This document shows positions 18,500 through 29,295 of a stretch of DNA of 64,000 nucleotides, one piece after another (position 1 is the stretch's first letter; every line of letters starts with the position of its first letter). The stretch is from Pseudomonas fluorescens. GTDB lineage: Bacteria > Pseudomonadota > Gammaproteobacteria > Pseudomonadales > Pseudomonadaceae. The stretch lies in NCBI RefSeq assembly GCF_001623525.1, contig NZ_CP015225.1:186001-250000 (forward strand), given 5' to 3'. A program made the position numbers and the translations under genes. The notes below the pieces were generated by a model. It worked only from the letters and a program-made list of their open reading frames with translations, was not told where the DNA came from and made no database searches.

Positions 18500-20029
18500 A
18501 TGAGCAATAACGCGTCTTTCACGCCGCCCAGCCTGTTGCTCAGCACCATCGGGCTGTCGCTGGCGACGTTCATGCAAGTGCTCGACACCACCATTGCCAA
18601 CGTCGCCTTGCCGACTATTTCCGGCAACCTGGGCGTCAGCTCGGAGCAGGGCACCTGGGTGATCACCTCGTTCGCGGTGAGCAACGCCATTGCCTTGCCG
18701 CTTACTGGCTGGCTGAGCCGGCGGTTTGGCGAGGTGAAGCTGTTTTTGTGGGCGACGATGCTGTTCGTGCTCGCGTCGTTCTTGTGTGGTATTTCCACCT
18801 CGATGCCGGAGCTGATTGGCTTTCGCGTACTTCAAGGGCTGGTGGCCGGGCCGTTGTACCCGATGACCCAGACCCTGCTGATTGCCGTGTACCCGCCGGC
18901 CAGGCGCGGCATGGCCCTGGCGTTGCTGGCGATGGTCACGGTGGTGGCGCCGATTGCCGGGCCGATCCTCGGCGGCTGGATCACCGACAGCTACAGCTGG
19001 CCGTGGATCTTCTTCATCAACGTGCCCATCGGCGTTTTCGCCGTGCTCGTGGTGCAACAGCAGCTCAAGGCGCGGCCGGTGGTCACCAGCCATCAACCGA
19101 TGGATTACGTGGGCTTGATCACGTTGATCATCGGCGTCGGCGCGCTCCAGGTGATTCTCGACAAAGGCAATGACTTGGACTGGTTCGAATCGAACTTCAT
19201 CATCATCGGTGCGCTGATTTCGATCATTGCCCTGGCGGTGTTCGTGATCTGGGAAATGACCGACCGCCATCCGGTGGTCAATCTCCGCCTGTTCGCCTAC
19301 CGCAACTTTCGTATCGGCACCATCGTGCTGGTGGGGGGGTATGCCGGATTCTTCGGCATCAACCTGATCCTGCCGCAGTGGTTGCAGACCCAGATGGGCT
19401 ACACCGCCACCTGGGCCGGACTGGCGGTGGCCCCCATCGGCATCCTGCCGGTGCTGATGTCGCCCTTCGTCGGCAAGTACGCCCACCGGTTCGACCTGCG
19501 CGTATTGGCCGGGCTGGCGTTCCTGGCCATTGGCCTGAGCTGCTTCATGCGCGCCGGGTTCACCAACGAGGTGGATTTCCAGCACATTGCCTTGGTGCAA
19601 TTGTTCATGGGCATCGGTGTGGCGCTGTTTTTCATGCCGACCCTGAGCATCCTGATGTCGGACCTGCCGCCGCACCAGATCGCCGACGGCGCGGGCCTGG
19701 CGACGTTCTTGCGGACCTTGGGCGGCAGCTTTGCCGCGTCCCTGACCACCTGGATCTGGATCCGCCGGGCCGACCTGCACCATGCCTACCTGAGCGAAAG
19801 CATCAGCACCTTCGAGCCGGCCACCCGCGAGGCACTCAACCAGCTTGGCGGCGCGAGCACACCGGCTTATGCCCGGCTTGACCAGGTCCTTACCAGCCAG
19901 GCATACATGCTTTCCACCGTGGATTACTTCACGCTGTTGGGCTGGGCGTTCATGGGCTTGATCGTGCTGGTGTGGCTGGCGAAGCCGCCGTTTGCGGCGA
20001 AGGCTGGGCCGGCTTCGGCGGGGCATTGA
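18500..20029 (+). CDS. EmrB-type MFS drug efflux transporter (DHA2 family)
   Basis: 509-residue, 14-helix major facilitator of the DHA2 drug:proton antiporter family. The family motif D1 region (LATFMQVLDTTIANVALPTISGNLGVS, about 15-41), motif A (GWLSRRFGEVKLFL, about 73-86) and motif C (VTVVAPIAGPILGGWI, about 148-163) are clear. Together with the preceding fusion protein and outer-membrane lipoprotein it makes a complete EmrAB-TolC-like pump. The same gene order (marR, OMF, MFP, MFS) is known in other pseudomonads. Substrates are unknown. Confidence 0.92.
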   Translation: MSNNASFTPPSLLLSTIGLSLATFMQVLDTTIANVALPTISGNLGVSSEQGTWVITSFAVSNAIALPLTGWLSRRFGEVKLFLWATMLFVLASFLCGISTSMPELIGFRVLQGLVAGPLYPMTQTLLIAVYPPARRGMALALLAMVTVVAPIAGPILGGWITDSYSWPWIFFINVPIGVFAVLVVQQQLKARPVVTSHQPMDYVGLITLIIGVGALQVILDKGNDLDWFESNFIIIGALISIIALAVFVIWEMTDRHPVVNLRLFAYRNFRIGTIVLVGGYAGFFGINLILPQWLQTQMGYTATWAGLAVAPIGILPVLMSPFVGKYAHRFDLRVLAGLAFLAIGLSCFMRAGFTNEVDFQHIALVQLFMGIGVALFFMPTLSILMSDLPPHQIADGAGLATFLRTLGGSFAASLTTWIWIRRADLHHAYLSESISTFEPATREALNQLGGASTPAYARLDQVLTSQAYMLSTVDYFTLLGWAFMGLIVLVWLAKPPFAAKAGPASAGH

Positions 20030-20085
20030 TCACGAAGTGAAGTGCAGTGTGTGGGCATGCTGTTCACTTGAAATTCCCCCGAATC

Positions 20086-20179
20086 CCTGTGGCGAGGGAG
20101 CTTGCTCCCGCTGGGCTGCGCAGCAGTCCCTTTTTTGAGTGCTTCGCACTCAAGCGGGAGCAAGCTCCCTCACCACAGG
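20086..20179. repeat. REPIN between convergent efflux and lpxH genes
   Basis: Arms CCTGTGGCGAGGGAGCTTGC and a near-perfect complement, with inner hairpins GCTGCGCAGCAG and GAGTGCTTCGCACTC. It lies between two convergent genes and fills most of the gap; no separate terminator is seen. Confidence 0.87.
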
Positions 20180-20184
20180 GGGAT

Positions 20185-20940
20185 TCAGGTTGGGTGAGGC
20201 GCAGGCAGCAGCGGCGGCGGGGCAAATCCAAACGGCGCCAACGCAAACCCTTGTTCATCCACCTGCAACGCCCAGCCTTGCTTGTCCCAATCCCCCAGCA
20301 CGATGCGCCGGGCGGCGTGTTCGCCCAGTTGCAGCTTGTGGATGGCAGGGCGGTGGGTGTGGCCGTGGATCAAGGTCTTCACGCCGTATTGCTGCATGAT
20401 CCGCGGGATCTCTTCGGGCGTGACGTCGACGATGTCATTGGCTTTCATGCGTGTCTGCGTGCGGCTTTCGCTGCGCAGTTTGCGCGCCAGTTTCTGGCGA
20501 CTGCCCAGGGGCAGGTGTCGCAGGACGAACAGCGTGACCGGGTTGCGCAGCCAGCGCCGCAGCTTCATGTAGCCTTCGTCGCGGGTGCAGAGGCTGTCGC
20601 CGTGCATCAGCAGCACCGGCTCGCCATTGAACTGCACGACACTCGGGTCCTTGAGCAGGGTGCAGCCGGCCGCTTTGCAAAAGGCCTGCCCCAGCATGAA
20701 GTCGCGATTGCCGTGCATCAGGAAGATGTCCGTGCCACTGTCGCTCAATTCGCGCAGGGCCTGGCAGATGGAACGCTGGAACGGCGTCATGGCATCGTCG
20801 CCGATCCAGGCTTCGAAAAAGTCGCCCAGGATGTACAACGCTTGCGCCGAGCGGGCGCGTGTGGCGAGTAAATCCAGAAACGCCCGGGTGATGTCCGGGC
20901 GCTCCTCTTCCAGATGCAAGTCTGAAATCAGCAATATCAC
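20185..20940 (-). CDS. lpxH: UDP-2,3-diacylglucosamine diphosphatase LpxH
   Basis: 251-residue calcineurin-like metallophosphoesterase that hydrolyses UDP-2,3-diacylglucosamine to lipid X and UMP in lipid A synthesis, peripheral at the inner membrane. The metal-binding set is intact: SDLHL (6-10), [11 protein letters not shown] (about 40-50), GNRDFM (about 80), HGDSLC (about 114) and HGHTHRP (about 195). It begins with GTG that overlaps the ppiB stop by 4 bases, so the two genes are coupled, as in other pseudomonads. Confidence 0.93.
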   Translation of the reverse strand: MILLISDLHLEEERPDITRAFLDLLATRARSAQALYILGDFFEAWIGDDAMTPFQRSICQALRELSDSGTDIFLMHGNRDFMLGQAFCKAAGCTLLKDPSVVQFNGEPVLLMHGDSLCTRDEGYMKLRRWLRNPVTLFVLRHLPLGSRQKLARKLRSESRTQTRMKANDIVDVTPEEIPRIMQQYGVKTLIHGHTHRPAIHKLQLGEHAARRIVLGDWDKQGWALQVDEQGFALAPFGFAPPPLLPAPHPT

Positions 20941-21440
20941 TCAACGATCTCGGCTTTCTCGATGATCACGTCTTCTGCCGGGACGTCCTGGTGGCCGGCC
21001 TTGGACGTGGTGGAAACGCCTTTGATCTTGTCGACCACGTCGGTGCCTTCGATCACTTCACCGAACACTGCATAGCCCCAGCCCTGGGTGGTCTTGCTGC
21101 TGTGGTTGAGGAAGCTGTTGTCCGCCACGTTGATGAAGAACTGTGCGGAGGCCGAATGCGGCTCCATGGTACGGGCCATGGCAACGCTGTACTTTTTGTT
21201 CGGCAGGCCATTGTCGGCTTCGTTCTGGATGCTTGGGCGCTTGTCTTTCTTTTCCTTCATGCCTGGCTCGAAACCGCCGCCCTGGATCATGAAGTTGCCG
21301 ATGACGCGGTGGAACACGGTGTTTTCGTAGTGGCCGGCGTTGACGTATTCGATGAAGTTGGCCACGGTCAGCGGCGCCTTCTCGGCGTTCAGTTGCAGAA
21401 CGATGTCACCGTGGTTGGTGGTCAGTTTGACTTTGCTCAT
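20937..21440 (-). CDS. ppiB: Peptidyl-prolyl cis-trans isomerase B (cyclophilin)
   Basis: 167-residue cytoplasmic cyclophilin without a signal peptide. The catalytic and ligand-binding stretch [13 protein letters not shown] (43-55), [18 protein letters not shown] (about 87-105) and [19 protein letters not shown] (about 119-137) are conserved. It speeds proline isomerisation during protein folding. It precedes lpxH in a two-gene operon and is divergent from glnS. Confidence 0.95.
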   Translation of the reverse strand: MSKVKLTTNHGDIVLQLNAEKAPLTVANFIEYVNAGHYENTVFHRVIGNFMIQGGGFEPGMKEKKDKRPSIQNEADNGLPNKKYSVAMARTMEPHSASAQFFINVADNSFLNHSSKTTQGWGYAVFGEVIEGTDVVDKIKGVSTTSKAGHQDVPAEDVIIEKAEIVE

Positions 21441-21689
21441 GGTCGGTACTCTTTCAAGGAATTCGTGGGTTTCGGGGCGTCACTGCCCGCAACCGGTCTG
21501 GCTGTAATCGGCCAGGCAGGGCAGTTTAGCGTGCCGGGCACGAATTTCGAGGCTGTTTTTCATCAGGCCGTCGATTAAATTCAATCGTTTGCCGGCCTGG
21601 CCTGTCAGGTGCTTGACAGCATCGGCTATGATACGGGCTTTGATTTATCAGGCCGCACCCGGCCGCGCACTTGTCTGTTCAAGGATCCT

Positions 21690-23390
21690 ATGAGCAAGCC
21701 CACTGTCGACCCTACCTCGAATTCCAAGACCGGCCCGGCCGTGCCGGTCAATTTCCTGCGCCCGATCATCCAGGCGGACCTGGACTCGGGTAAGCACACA
21801 CAGATCGTCACTCGCTTCCCACCAGAGCCCAACGGCTACCTGCACATCGGCCATGCCAAGTCGATCTGCGTGAATTTCGGCCTGGCCCAGGAGTTCGGCG
21901 GCGTCACGCACCTGCGTTTCGACGACACCAACCCGGCCAAGGAAGACCAGGAATACATCGACGCGATCGAAACCGACGTCAAGTGGCTGGGTTTCCAATG
22001 GTCCGGTGAGGTGCGCTACGCCTCGCAATATTTCGACCAGTTGCACGACTGGGCCGTGGAACTGATCAAGGCCGGCAACGCCTATGTGTGCGACCTGACC
22101 CCCGAGCAGGCCAAGGAATACCGTGGCAGCCTGACCGAGCCGGGCAAGAACAGCCCGTTCCGTGATCGCAGCGTGGAAGAGAACCTCGACCTGTTCGCCC
22201 GTATGCGCGCCGGCGAGTTCCCGGACGGCGCTCGGGTGCTGCGCGCCAAGATCGACATGGCTTCGCCGAACATGAACCTGCGCGACCCGATCATGTACCG
22301 CATTCGCCACGCCCATCACCACCAGACAGGCGACAAATGGTGCATCTACCCCAACTATGACTTCACCCACGGCCAGTCGGACGCCATCGAAGGCATCACT
22401 CATTCGATCTGCACCCTGGAGTTCGAAAGCCATCGTCCGTTGTACGAGTGGTTCCTCGAGCACCTGCCGGTGCCGGCCACCCCGCGCCAGTACGAATTCA
22501 GCCGCCTGAACCTGAACTACACCATCACCAGCAAGCGCAAGCTCAAGCAACTGGTGGACGAGAAGCACGTCAACGGCTGGGACGACCCGCGCATGTCGAC
22601 GCTGTCGGGCTTCCGTCGTCGCGGCTACACGCCGGCGTCGATCCGCAACTTCTGCGAGATGATCGGCACCAACCGTTCCGACGGTGTGGTCGATTTCGGC
22701 ATGCTTGAGTTCAGCATCCGTCAGGATCTGGATGCGAATGCCCCGCGCGCCATGTGCGTGTTGCGTCCGTTGAAGGTCGTGATCACCAACTACCCGCAAG
22801 ACCAGGTCGAAAACCTCGAACTGCCGCGTCATCCGCAAAAAGAAGAACTCGGCGTGCGCAAACTGCCGTTCGCCCGTGAAATCTACATCGACCACGATGA
22901 CTTCATGGAAGAGCCGCCAAAAGGCTACAAGCGCCTGGAGCCGAACGGCGAAGTGCGTCTGCGCGGCAGCTACGTGATCCGCGCCGACGAAGCGATCAAG
23001 GACGCCGACGGCAACATCGTCGAGCTGCGTTGCTCGTACGATCCCGACACCTTGGGCAAGAACCCGGAAGGTCGCAAGGTCAAGGGCGTGATCCACTGGG
23101 TGCCGGCCGCCGCCAGCGTCGAGTGCGAAGTGCGTCTGTACGATCGCCTGTTCCGCTCTCCGAACCCGGAGAAGGCCGAAGACAGCGCGAGTTTCCTGGA
23201 CAACATCAACCCTGACTCACTGCAAGTGCTGACCGGTTGTCGTGCTGAACCCTCGTTGGGCAATGCACAGCCGGAAGACCGTTTCCAGTTCGAACGCGAA
23301 GGTTACTTCGTCGCGGATATCAAGGACTCGAAACCAGGTCAGCCGGTATTCAACCGTACCGTGACCCTGCGTGATTCGTGGGGCCAGTGA
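21690..23390 (+). CDS. glnS: Glutaminyl-tRNA synthetase
   Basis: 566-residue class I synthetase that charges tRNA-Gln. The HIGH signature lies in [16 protein letters not shown] (about 44-59); the KMSKS-equivalent is the [11 protein letters not shown] segment near 277-287; the two anticodon-binding beta-barrels follow from about 340. An ATG at 21609 gives an unrelated extension, whereas ATG at 21690 gives the expected N-terminus MSKPTVD. Followed 20 bases later by cysS. Confidence 0.95.
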   Translation: MSKPTVDPTSNSKTGPAVPVNFLRPIIQADLDSGKHTQIVTRFPPEPNGYLHIGHAKSICVNFGLAQEFGGVTHLRFDDTNPAKEDQEYIDAIETDVKWLGFQWSGEVRYASQYFDQLHDWAVELIKAGNAYVCDLTPEQAKEYRGSLTEPGKNSPFRDRSVEENLDLFARMRAGEFPDGARVLRAKIDMASPNMNLRDPIMYRIRHAHHHQTGDKWCIYPNYDFTHGQSDAIEGITHSICTLEFESHRPLYEWFLEHLPVPATPRQYEFSRLNLNYTITSKRKLKQLVDEKHVNGWDDPRMSTLSGFRRRGYTPASIRNFCEMIGTNRSDGVVDFGMLEFSIRQDLDANAPRAMCVLRPLKVVITNYPQDQVENLELPRHPQKEELGVRKLPFAREIYIDHDDFMEEPPKGYKRLEPNGEVRLRGSYVIRADEAIKDADGNIVELRCSYDPDTLGKNPEGRKVKGVIHWVPAAASVECEVRLYDRLFRSPNPEKAEDSASFLDNINPDSLQVLTGCRAEPSLGNAQPEDRFQFEREGYFVADIKDSKPGQPVFNRTVTLRDSWGQ

Positions 23391-23410
23391 TCAAGTCTTA
23401 AGGAAACACC

Positions 23411-24793
<1,383 letters not shown>

Positions 24794-24818
24794 GATCTTC
24801 TAAAGCTCGTCGTACCCC

Positions 24819-24908
24819 TGTGGGAGCGAGCTTGCTCGCGATAGCGGAATGTCAGGCAACATTGTTGCCGACTGATACACCGCCATCGCGAGCAAGCTCG
24901 TTCCCACA
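24819..24908. repeat. REPIN after cysS
   Basis: Arms TGTGGGAGCGAGCTTGCTCG and complement with one or two changes, centre of about 35 bases with a small ACATTGTTG palindromic core. No coding content. Confidence 0.88.
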
Positions 24909-24991
24909 ATTTTTTGTGCTCAGCCTGGCAATCATTCCTTTATGAGCTAGTACTGTCAGGTCGATTCGACGTTCTCTGACAGGGCTCTTCC

Positions 24992-25447
24992 ATGTTGGCT
25001 CATTGGTCTCTGGCGGCTATTCATCTTCTGGCGTTCGCCCTTGGGTTCTGGGCGGTGCTCACGCGCGGCACGGCGCTACGACGCCTGGCTGCTGGTGTCG
25101 ATGCGGTTCGAAATGTGCTGATGGCGGACAACCTGTGGGGCCTGTCGGCGCTGGTGCTGCTGGTGACCGGTGGGATGCGCGCTTTCGCGGGGTACGAAAA
25201 GGGCACGGATTATTACCTGCACCAACCGCTGTTTCACCTGAAGATGACTTTGTTCCTGCTGATCCTGTTGCTTGAAATCGCGCCAATGATCGCCCTGATC
25301 AAATGGCGGATGGCGCTGGGCAAAGGGGCTGCGATCGATCCCTCGAAAGCCGGCCGGTTTGCACGGATCAGTCACATCGAAGCTTTGTTGCTGATCCTGA
25401 TGGTGATCGCCGCCACGGGCATGGCGCGCGGCGTGAGCCTGGGTTGA
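24992..25447 (+). CDS. DUF2214 family membrane protein
   Basis: 151 residues with about four hydrophobic helices (8-26, 46-64, 83-105, 127-147), so an inner-membrane protein. The RGTALRRLAAGVDAVRNVLMADNLWGLSALVLLVTGGMRAF segment and LHQPLFHLKMTLFLLILLLEIAPM resemble the DUF2214 family, whose function is not known. It stands alone on the plus strand. Confidence 0.75.
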   Translation: MLAHWSLAAIHLLAFALGFWAVLTRGTALRRLAAGVDAVRNVLMADNLWGLSALVLLVTGGMRAFAGYEKGTDYYLHQPLFHLKMTLFLLILLLEIAPMIALIKWRMALGKGAAIDPSKAGRFARISHIEALLLILMVIAATGMARGVSLG

Positions 25448-25585
25448 CCGGCCGCGAACGCCTGCTTCGTCATCATTAAAACGAAACGTCTGACAGCCAT
25501 GCTAAGCGCCATGTCATTAGTATCGGTTCAACGGGCTGGACGAAAAAAGGTGGGGGCAGGGTGAGGTACGGTCGACCAGAATCTT

Positions 25586-25621
25586 TAGCCAGCCATTGCG
25601 ACGATGCAAACGGGCTGGCTA
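25586..25621 (-). terminator. Hairpin downstream of rsmE
   Basis: A 9-bp perfect stem (TAGCCAGCC/GGCTGGCTA) with an inner TTGC/GCAA pair lies 17 bases after the rsmE stop on the minus strand. It is followed by AAGATT rather than a full U-run, so it is a weak intrinsic terminator or an RNA 3'-end protector. The rest of the 190 bases between 25448 and 25637 shows no gene. Confidence 0.55.
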
Positions 25622-25637
25622 CGGACTGCAGCAAGGC

Positions 25638-25832
25638 TCAGGGAGTTTGCGGTTTGTCAGGGGCGGTAAGGCCTGCCTGAATACGCTGATAAATCTCTTC
25701 ACGATGCACCGCAACGTTTTTCGGGGCGTTGATGCCGATCCGGACTTGTTGGCCGCTAACGCCCAGAATGGTGATCGTGATGTCGTCACCAATGTTTATG
25801 CTTTCACCGACTTTGCGGGTGAGTATCAGCAT
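25638..25832 (-). CDS. rsmE: CsrA-family post-transcriptional regulator RsmE
   Basis: 64-residue RNA-binding dimer that represses translation by covering GGA motifs in 5' leaders, in the Gac/Rsm control of secondary metabolism and lifestyle. The sequence [18 protein letters not shown] with [25 protein letters not shown] is near-identical to what I remember of P. fluorescens RsmE, and differs from RsmA, which carries a CAESLIIGD segment. The conserved Arg44 region (VAVHREEI) needed for RNA binding is intact. The upstream frame to 25862 is unlikely. Its own ribosome site lies in TCAAGGAGA (25837-25846 on this strand), a good Rsm-binding motif, consistent with autorepression. Confidence 0.92.
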   Translation of the reverse strand: MLILTRKVGESINIGDDITITILGVSGQQVRIGINAPKNVAVHREEIYQRIQAGLTAPDKPQTP

Positions 25833-26079
25833 GGTGTTCTCCTTGATTACTTTATAGGGCACCTGATTCAGACAGTGCAGATGTCGGTACTGCTTATAGA
25901 TTAGTGCTAAGTGTCACAATATGGGTGCCTCTTTCTGACGCGCAGACGCAGCATTAATTCCCAGGGTGCGACTATACAGAGACGCCGGGCAGGATTCTCG
26001 TGTTTTGAGCACTGTTTGCGGCGATCTTGAGGGGCACGGGTGCTAAAATCCGTGCCTCATGTCTTCCGGGGGAAACGTT

Positions 26080-26445
26080 GTGCGCAAATTGGCTTGGGTT
26101 ATTGCGGTATTGGTGCTGGCAGGATGCGGTGAGGGGCGTGACGTCGAAGCACCGAAGCCCAAGCCCGTAGCGACCTCCGCACCGGCCGCCGCTGCCGCGC
26201 CGCAGTGGGCCGTCGAGGTTCGTGGCCAGACGCCGCAGGCTGTCAGCGACCTGACCGGCTGGCTCATCGAACACAGCTTCATGTCGAACGTGGTGCGGGA
26301 GAACGGCAAGGAGCGCGTCCTGGTCGGTCCTTTCAGTTCCAAGGCTGAGGCCGAAGCCAAGCAGGAACAGGTGACGGCTGCCCTGGTCCGGGCGAAAAAA
26401 CGCAACATCGAGACGTTGGTGGTGGATTACCCGATGGCCCAATAA
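26080..26445 (+). CDS. SPOR-domain lipoprotein
   Basis: About 121 residues. From a GTG at 26080 the product begins MRKLAWVIAVLVLAGCG, a lipoprotein signal with LAGC lipobox (Cys about 16). After an Ala/Pro-rich linker, residues about 43-115 form a SPOR-like domain (WAVEVRGQTPQAVSDLTGWLIEHSF, RVLVGPFSSKAEAEAKQEQV) that in the family binds denuded peptidoglycan at division sites. A GGGGGA site lies 6-7 bases before the GTG; an in-frame ATG at 26059 would spoil the signal peptide spacing only slightly and cannot be excluded. Confidence 0.82.
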   Translation: MRKLAWVIAVLVLAGCGEGRDVEAPKPKPVATSAPAAAAAPQWAVEVRGQTPQAVSDLTGWLIEHSFMSNVVRENGKERVLVGPFSSKAEAEAKQEQVTAALVRAKKRNIETLVVDYPMAQ

Positions 26446-26508
26446 TCGGGCAACCCAAAAAAGTCAGCCAAGCCACAAAACCTGTGGGAGCTGTTCACGA
26501 GTGCGAGG

Positions 26509-27198
26509 TCAGCCGCAGGCCTTCATGTCCACCGGCCCCACGAACTCGTTGCCACGGCCCATGACGCACGCCACGCTCTGGTTGCGCTGACGCTCCCAGC
26601 TTTCGACCGGGTAGGTCTTGTCCCAGGCTTCATACAGGCGTCGGTCCTGTTTCGAGAGGCGCAGGCCGTATTGTTTGCTCATGTAGAAATAGGTCCGGGC
26701 GATCATGCCCCGGATAGACGGGCGGGGCATGACCTTCTTGGCCTTGAAGTCCACTTGGGTCAGGCATGAGCCGTACTGGCCCTTCTGCACCGGCAACCAG
26801 CCGAAACTGAAATTGCTGCGATCACCATTCACTTCCCCGATGCTCGGCACCAGGTTGTGCAGGTCGGCCTCGGCCCGTTGATAGACCGGGTCATAGCGGG
26901 TGCAGTTCTTGCGACCCCCTTGTTGCCAGCATTGACGCTGATGGCCGATCTGCCAGGCCGGGACAATATGCTCCCACTCGATGCGAGCGGCGCGGCTGGC
27001 ATTCTTGCGCGGTACATAACCGCAGGCGGCCAGGTTCACGCGATTGCCAGTGTATTTACAGCCACAGTAGAACTCGGTGGATTGTGGTGCGTAGAGTTTC
27101 CAGGCGACTTTCTTGGCTTCGTTGAAGGTGCGCGGCGCACCGGCTTGTGCGCCCATCGCGATAAACACAAGCAAAAAAGCTAAACAGCGAACACTCAT
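26509..27198 (-). CDS. endA: Exported endonuclease I (EndA/Dns family)
   Basis: About 229 residues with a signal peptide (1-19, MGAQA-GA). The beta-beta-alpha-metal nuclease core shows ARIEWEHIVPAWQIGHQRQCW with the catalytic His near residue 77, and ADLHNLVPSIGEVNGDRSNFSF with the metal-binding Asn. Several cysteines (CGCKY, CWQQGGRKNC) may form disulfides in the periplasm. The family degrades double-stranded DNA, periplasmic or secreted. The start ATG at 27198 is chosen over TTG at 27207. It follows the DUF1654 gene with no gap, so both likely share the LexA-box promoter. Confidence 0.9.
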   Translation of the reverse strand: MSVRCLAFLLVFIAMGAQAGAPRTFNEAKKVAWKLYAPQSTEFYCGCKYTGNRVNLAACGYVPRKNASRAARIEWEHIVPAWQIGHQRQCWQQGGRKNCTRYDPVYQRAEADLHNLVPSIGEVNGDRSNFSFGWLPVQKGQYGSCLTQVDFKAKKVMPRPSIRGMIARTYFYMSKQYGLRLSKQDRRLYEAWDKTYPVESWERQRNQSVACVMGRGNEFVGPVDMKACG

Positions 27199-27203
27199 CA
27201 GGC

Positions 27204-27452
27204 TCAATCTTCCTTCGGCACAACCCAGAAAACCTGCACACCGCCATCATCGCGATAGGCGAGGGTCACGTTGTCGTTCTCGTCGATTTCTTCCAACAGG
27301 CGCTCCCACTCATCCACCGGCTCGTCAGGCAGACGGAAGATCAGGGCGGCCTTGGCTTTTTGCGCGGTGGGGGCGTTGATGATTTTCGAGACCCGAAGGC
27401 CGAGTCGTGTATAGGAATCTAAGGGGGTAGTTGCAGCGGAGGGCGTGGCCAC
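27204..27452 (-). CDS. DUF1654 domain protein
   Basis: About 82 residues from GTG at 27452, which has AAGGA seven bases upstream; a longer frame to ATG 27482 would overlap the LexA-like box. The conserved SYTRLGLRVSKIINAPTAQKAKAALIFRLPDEP and WERLLEEIDENDNVTLAYRDDGGVQVFWVVP match DUF1654, a family frequent in Pseudomonas chromosomes and phages with no assigned function. It directly precedes endA and shares its transcript, so a role connected with DNA damage or DNA turnover is possible (inference). Confidence 0.8.
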   Translation of the reverse strand: MATPSAATTPLDSYTRLGLRVSKIINAPTAQKAKAALIFRLPDEPVDEWERLLEEIDENDNVTLAYRDDGGVQVFWVVPKED

Positions 27453-27470
27453 AGAATTATCCTTATTAAG

Positions 27471-27511
27471 CTGTACGTGCATACAGTATTTGACCGTAGG
27501 CAATTACGCAA
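27471..27511 (-). promoter_or_regulatory. LexA-like SOS box and promoter of DUF1654-endA
   Basis: On the minus strand the palindrome CTGTATGCACGTACAG (27486-27471) matches the CTGT-N8-ACAG LexA consensus. It overlaps a candidate -10 TACTGT (27488-27483), with TTGCGT (27511-27506) as -35 at 17 bases. The start codon lies 18 bases further. This is the usual layout of a LexA-repressed promoter. Confidence 0.75.
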
Positions 27512-27700
27512 CTGCTTAAAATCCAAGAAAATCGTCTGACAGCACTTTTTTCGTTTTGGTGTAGGAGAAGGGAGTTTTTTATTGGCTGGCATAAACAGGT
27601 GGATCAACCGCTCTGGCCTGTGACGGTTTTGCGCGAGCGCTAAAGAAATGGCTTCGGCGGGCGATGTCCTGCGTAGGAATCCCATCCATGGAGTTTTGTC

Positions 27701-28147
27701 ATGTCATTTTCAGTCGGCTTTCCCAATGCGGCGGCCGTGACCATCGGCGGTCAATCCACCGCTACCCTGAAGGCCTTGAACGAGGCGAGTGCTGAGGCCG
27801 TCGATGAGGCCCTTGGCGAGACGCAAACGCCCGGCAAAGTCCGTACGGGTACGGGCGCGGAAGCAGCCGACCAGGCGCAGGAGGGCGGCAGCACCCAGAG
27901 CGTGGCGATCCAGGTGCTGCTCAAGCGGATGCAAGAGCTTCAGCAGCAGCTCAGGGAGCAGCAACAGCAACTGGCCGCCGCAGAGGCACGCGACTATGCA
28001 ACGGAGGAAGCCAAGACTTCGGCGGTCATGGCCGTCCAGGGACAGATCGCCGACACCAGTGGCGCTTTACTGGAGGTCACCGGTCATCTGGTCACGGAGC
28101 TGGCCAAGGGCAGCGGTTCGGGTTCGGTGGTCAATACAACGGCCTGA
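27701..28147 (+). CDS. Hypothetical coiled-coil protein
   Basis: 148 residues, not recognised as a named family. No signal peptide or membrane helix. Residues about 68-100 (VLLKRMQELQQQLREQQQQLAAAEARDYATEEAK) are a strong Gln/Glu-rich coiled coil; the N-terminus is Ala/Thr-rich and flexible, and the C-terminus ends in a Gly/Ser tail. GGAG lies nine bases before the ATG. It stands alone between the divergent DUF1654 gene and the ribose operon; the composition fits a genuine Pseudomonas gene. Confidence 0.7.
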   Translation: MSFSVGFPNAAAVTIGGQSTATLKALNEASAEAVDEALGETQTPGKVRTGTGAEAADQAQEGGSTQSVAIQVLLKRMQELQQQLREQQQQLAAAEARDYATEEAKTSAVMAVQGQIADTSGALLEVTGHLVTELAKGSGSGSVVNTTA

Positions 28148-28153
28148 GCCTCG

Positions 28154-28227
28154 ACGTTGCGGATCAAACCGCAACGTTGACAAATCTGCGAAGCCTTACC
28201 ATAGTTCACTTCACGCAAACGTTTGCG
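28154..28227 (+). promoter_or_regulatory. rbs promoter with LacI-type operator
   Basis: TTGACA (28177-28182), 17-base spacer and CATAGT (28200-28205) form the promoter. The 14-bp perfect palindrome CGCAAACGTTTGCG (28214-28227) lies at about +2 to +15, where a LacI-family repressor would block initiation; RbsR encoded in the same operon is the natural ligand-controlled repressor. A 9-bp hairpin ACGTTGCGG/CCGCAACGT at 28154-28177 just upstream may end the preceding gene's transcript or be a further binding site. Confidence 0.82.
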
Positions 28228-28280
28228 CGGCGTTCCGTGCATTGATTTGCTCACAATAATCATAAGATCGGAGTGAACCC

Positions 28281-29237
28281 ATGAAGTTGCCATTCGCTGG
28301 ACGCCTTCTCGCTGTTGCCATGCTCGCGGCCGCATCCGCTGCGCTGCCTCTCTCCTCGGCATTCGCCCAGACCGCAGAAAAGCCCAAGGTCGCCCTGGTC
28401 ATGAAATCCCTGGCCAACGAATTCTTCCTGACCATGGAAGACGGCGCCAAGGCTTACCAGAAGGAACACTCCGCCGATTTCGACCTGATCTCCAACGGGA
28501 TCAAGGATGAAACCGACACCGCCAACCAGATCCGCATCGTCGAGCAGATGATCGTGTCCAAGGTCGATGCCCTGATTATCGCGCCAGCGGATTCCAAGGC
28601 CATGGTGCCGGTGATCAAGAAAGCCGTGGACGCTGGCATCACGGTGATCAACATCGATAACCAGCTCGATCCGGCCGTGGTCAAAAGCAAGAACATCAAC
28701 GTGCCGTTCGTAGGCCCGGACAACCGCAAAGGCGCGCGCCTGGTGGGCGAGTACCTGGCCAAGCAGCTCAAGGCCGGTGACGAAGTCGGCATCATCGAAG
28801 GCGTGTCCACAACGACCAATGCCCAGGCACGCACCGCAGGCTTCAAGGATGCAATGGAAGCGGCGCAGGTCAAGGTCGTTTCCCTGCAATCGGGTGACTG
28901 GGAAATCAACAAGGGCAACCAGGTTGCCGCGTCGATGCTCAGCGAATACCCGAACATCAAGGCACTGCTGGCCGGTAACGACAGCATGGCGGTCGGTGCC
29001 GTATCGGCCGTGCGCGCGGCGGGCAAGGCGGGCAAGGTGCAGGTGGTCGGCTACGACAACATCAACGCCATCAAGCCAATGCTCAAGGACGGTCGTGTCC
29101 TGGCGACGGCCGACCAGTTCGCCGCCAAGCAGGCCGTGTTCGGCATCGAAACAGCGCTGAAGATCCTCAAGGGTGAAAAAGTCGACAGCGGTACCAACGG
29201 CGTTATCGAAACTCCGGTCGAGCTGGTGACCAAGTAG
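28281..29237 (+). CDS. rbsB: Ribose ABC transporter substrate-binding protein
   Basis: 318-residue periplasmic sugar-binding protein (Peripla_BP_4 fold). Signal peptide 1-29 ends AFA-QT. Ribose-site residues typical of RbsB are seen in ALVMKSLANEFF, PADSKAMVPVIKKA, NIDNQLDPA, TNAQARTAGFKDAM, NDSMAVGAVSA and GYDNINAIKPML. First gene of rbsBACRKD. It delivers ribose to RbsAC in the inner membrane. Confidence 0.93.
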   Translation: MKLPFAGRLLAVAMLAAASAALPLSSAFAQTAEKPKVALVMKSLANEFFLTMEDGAKAYQKEHSADFDLISNGIKDETDTANQIRIVEQMIVSKVDALIIAPADSKAMVPVIKKAVDAGITVINIDNQLDPAVVKSKNINVPFVGPDNRKGARLVGEYLAKQLKAGDEVGIIEGVSTTTNAQARTAGFKDAMEAAQVKVVSLQSGDWEINKGNQVAASMLSEYPNIKALLAGNDSMAVGAVSAVRAAGKAGKVQVVGYDNINAIKPMLKDGRVLATADQFAAKQAVFGIETALKILKGEKVDSGTNGVIETPVELVTK

Positions 29238-29295
29238 TTATCCTGGCGACACAACGGTGCTCGCCCATCCGGGCGAGCGCATTGGAGAGTTTGTT

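Noticed and set aside
25448..25637. Small RNA of the RsmY/RsmZ type near rsmE
   Set aside because: Only a single GGA-poor hairpin is seen; repeated unpaired GGA motifs and a GacA-type upstream box are absent.
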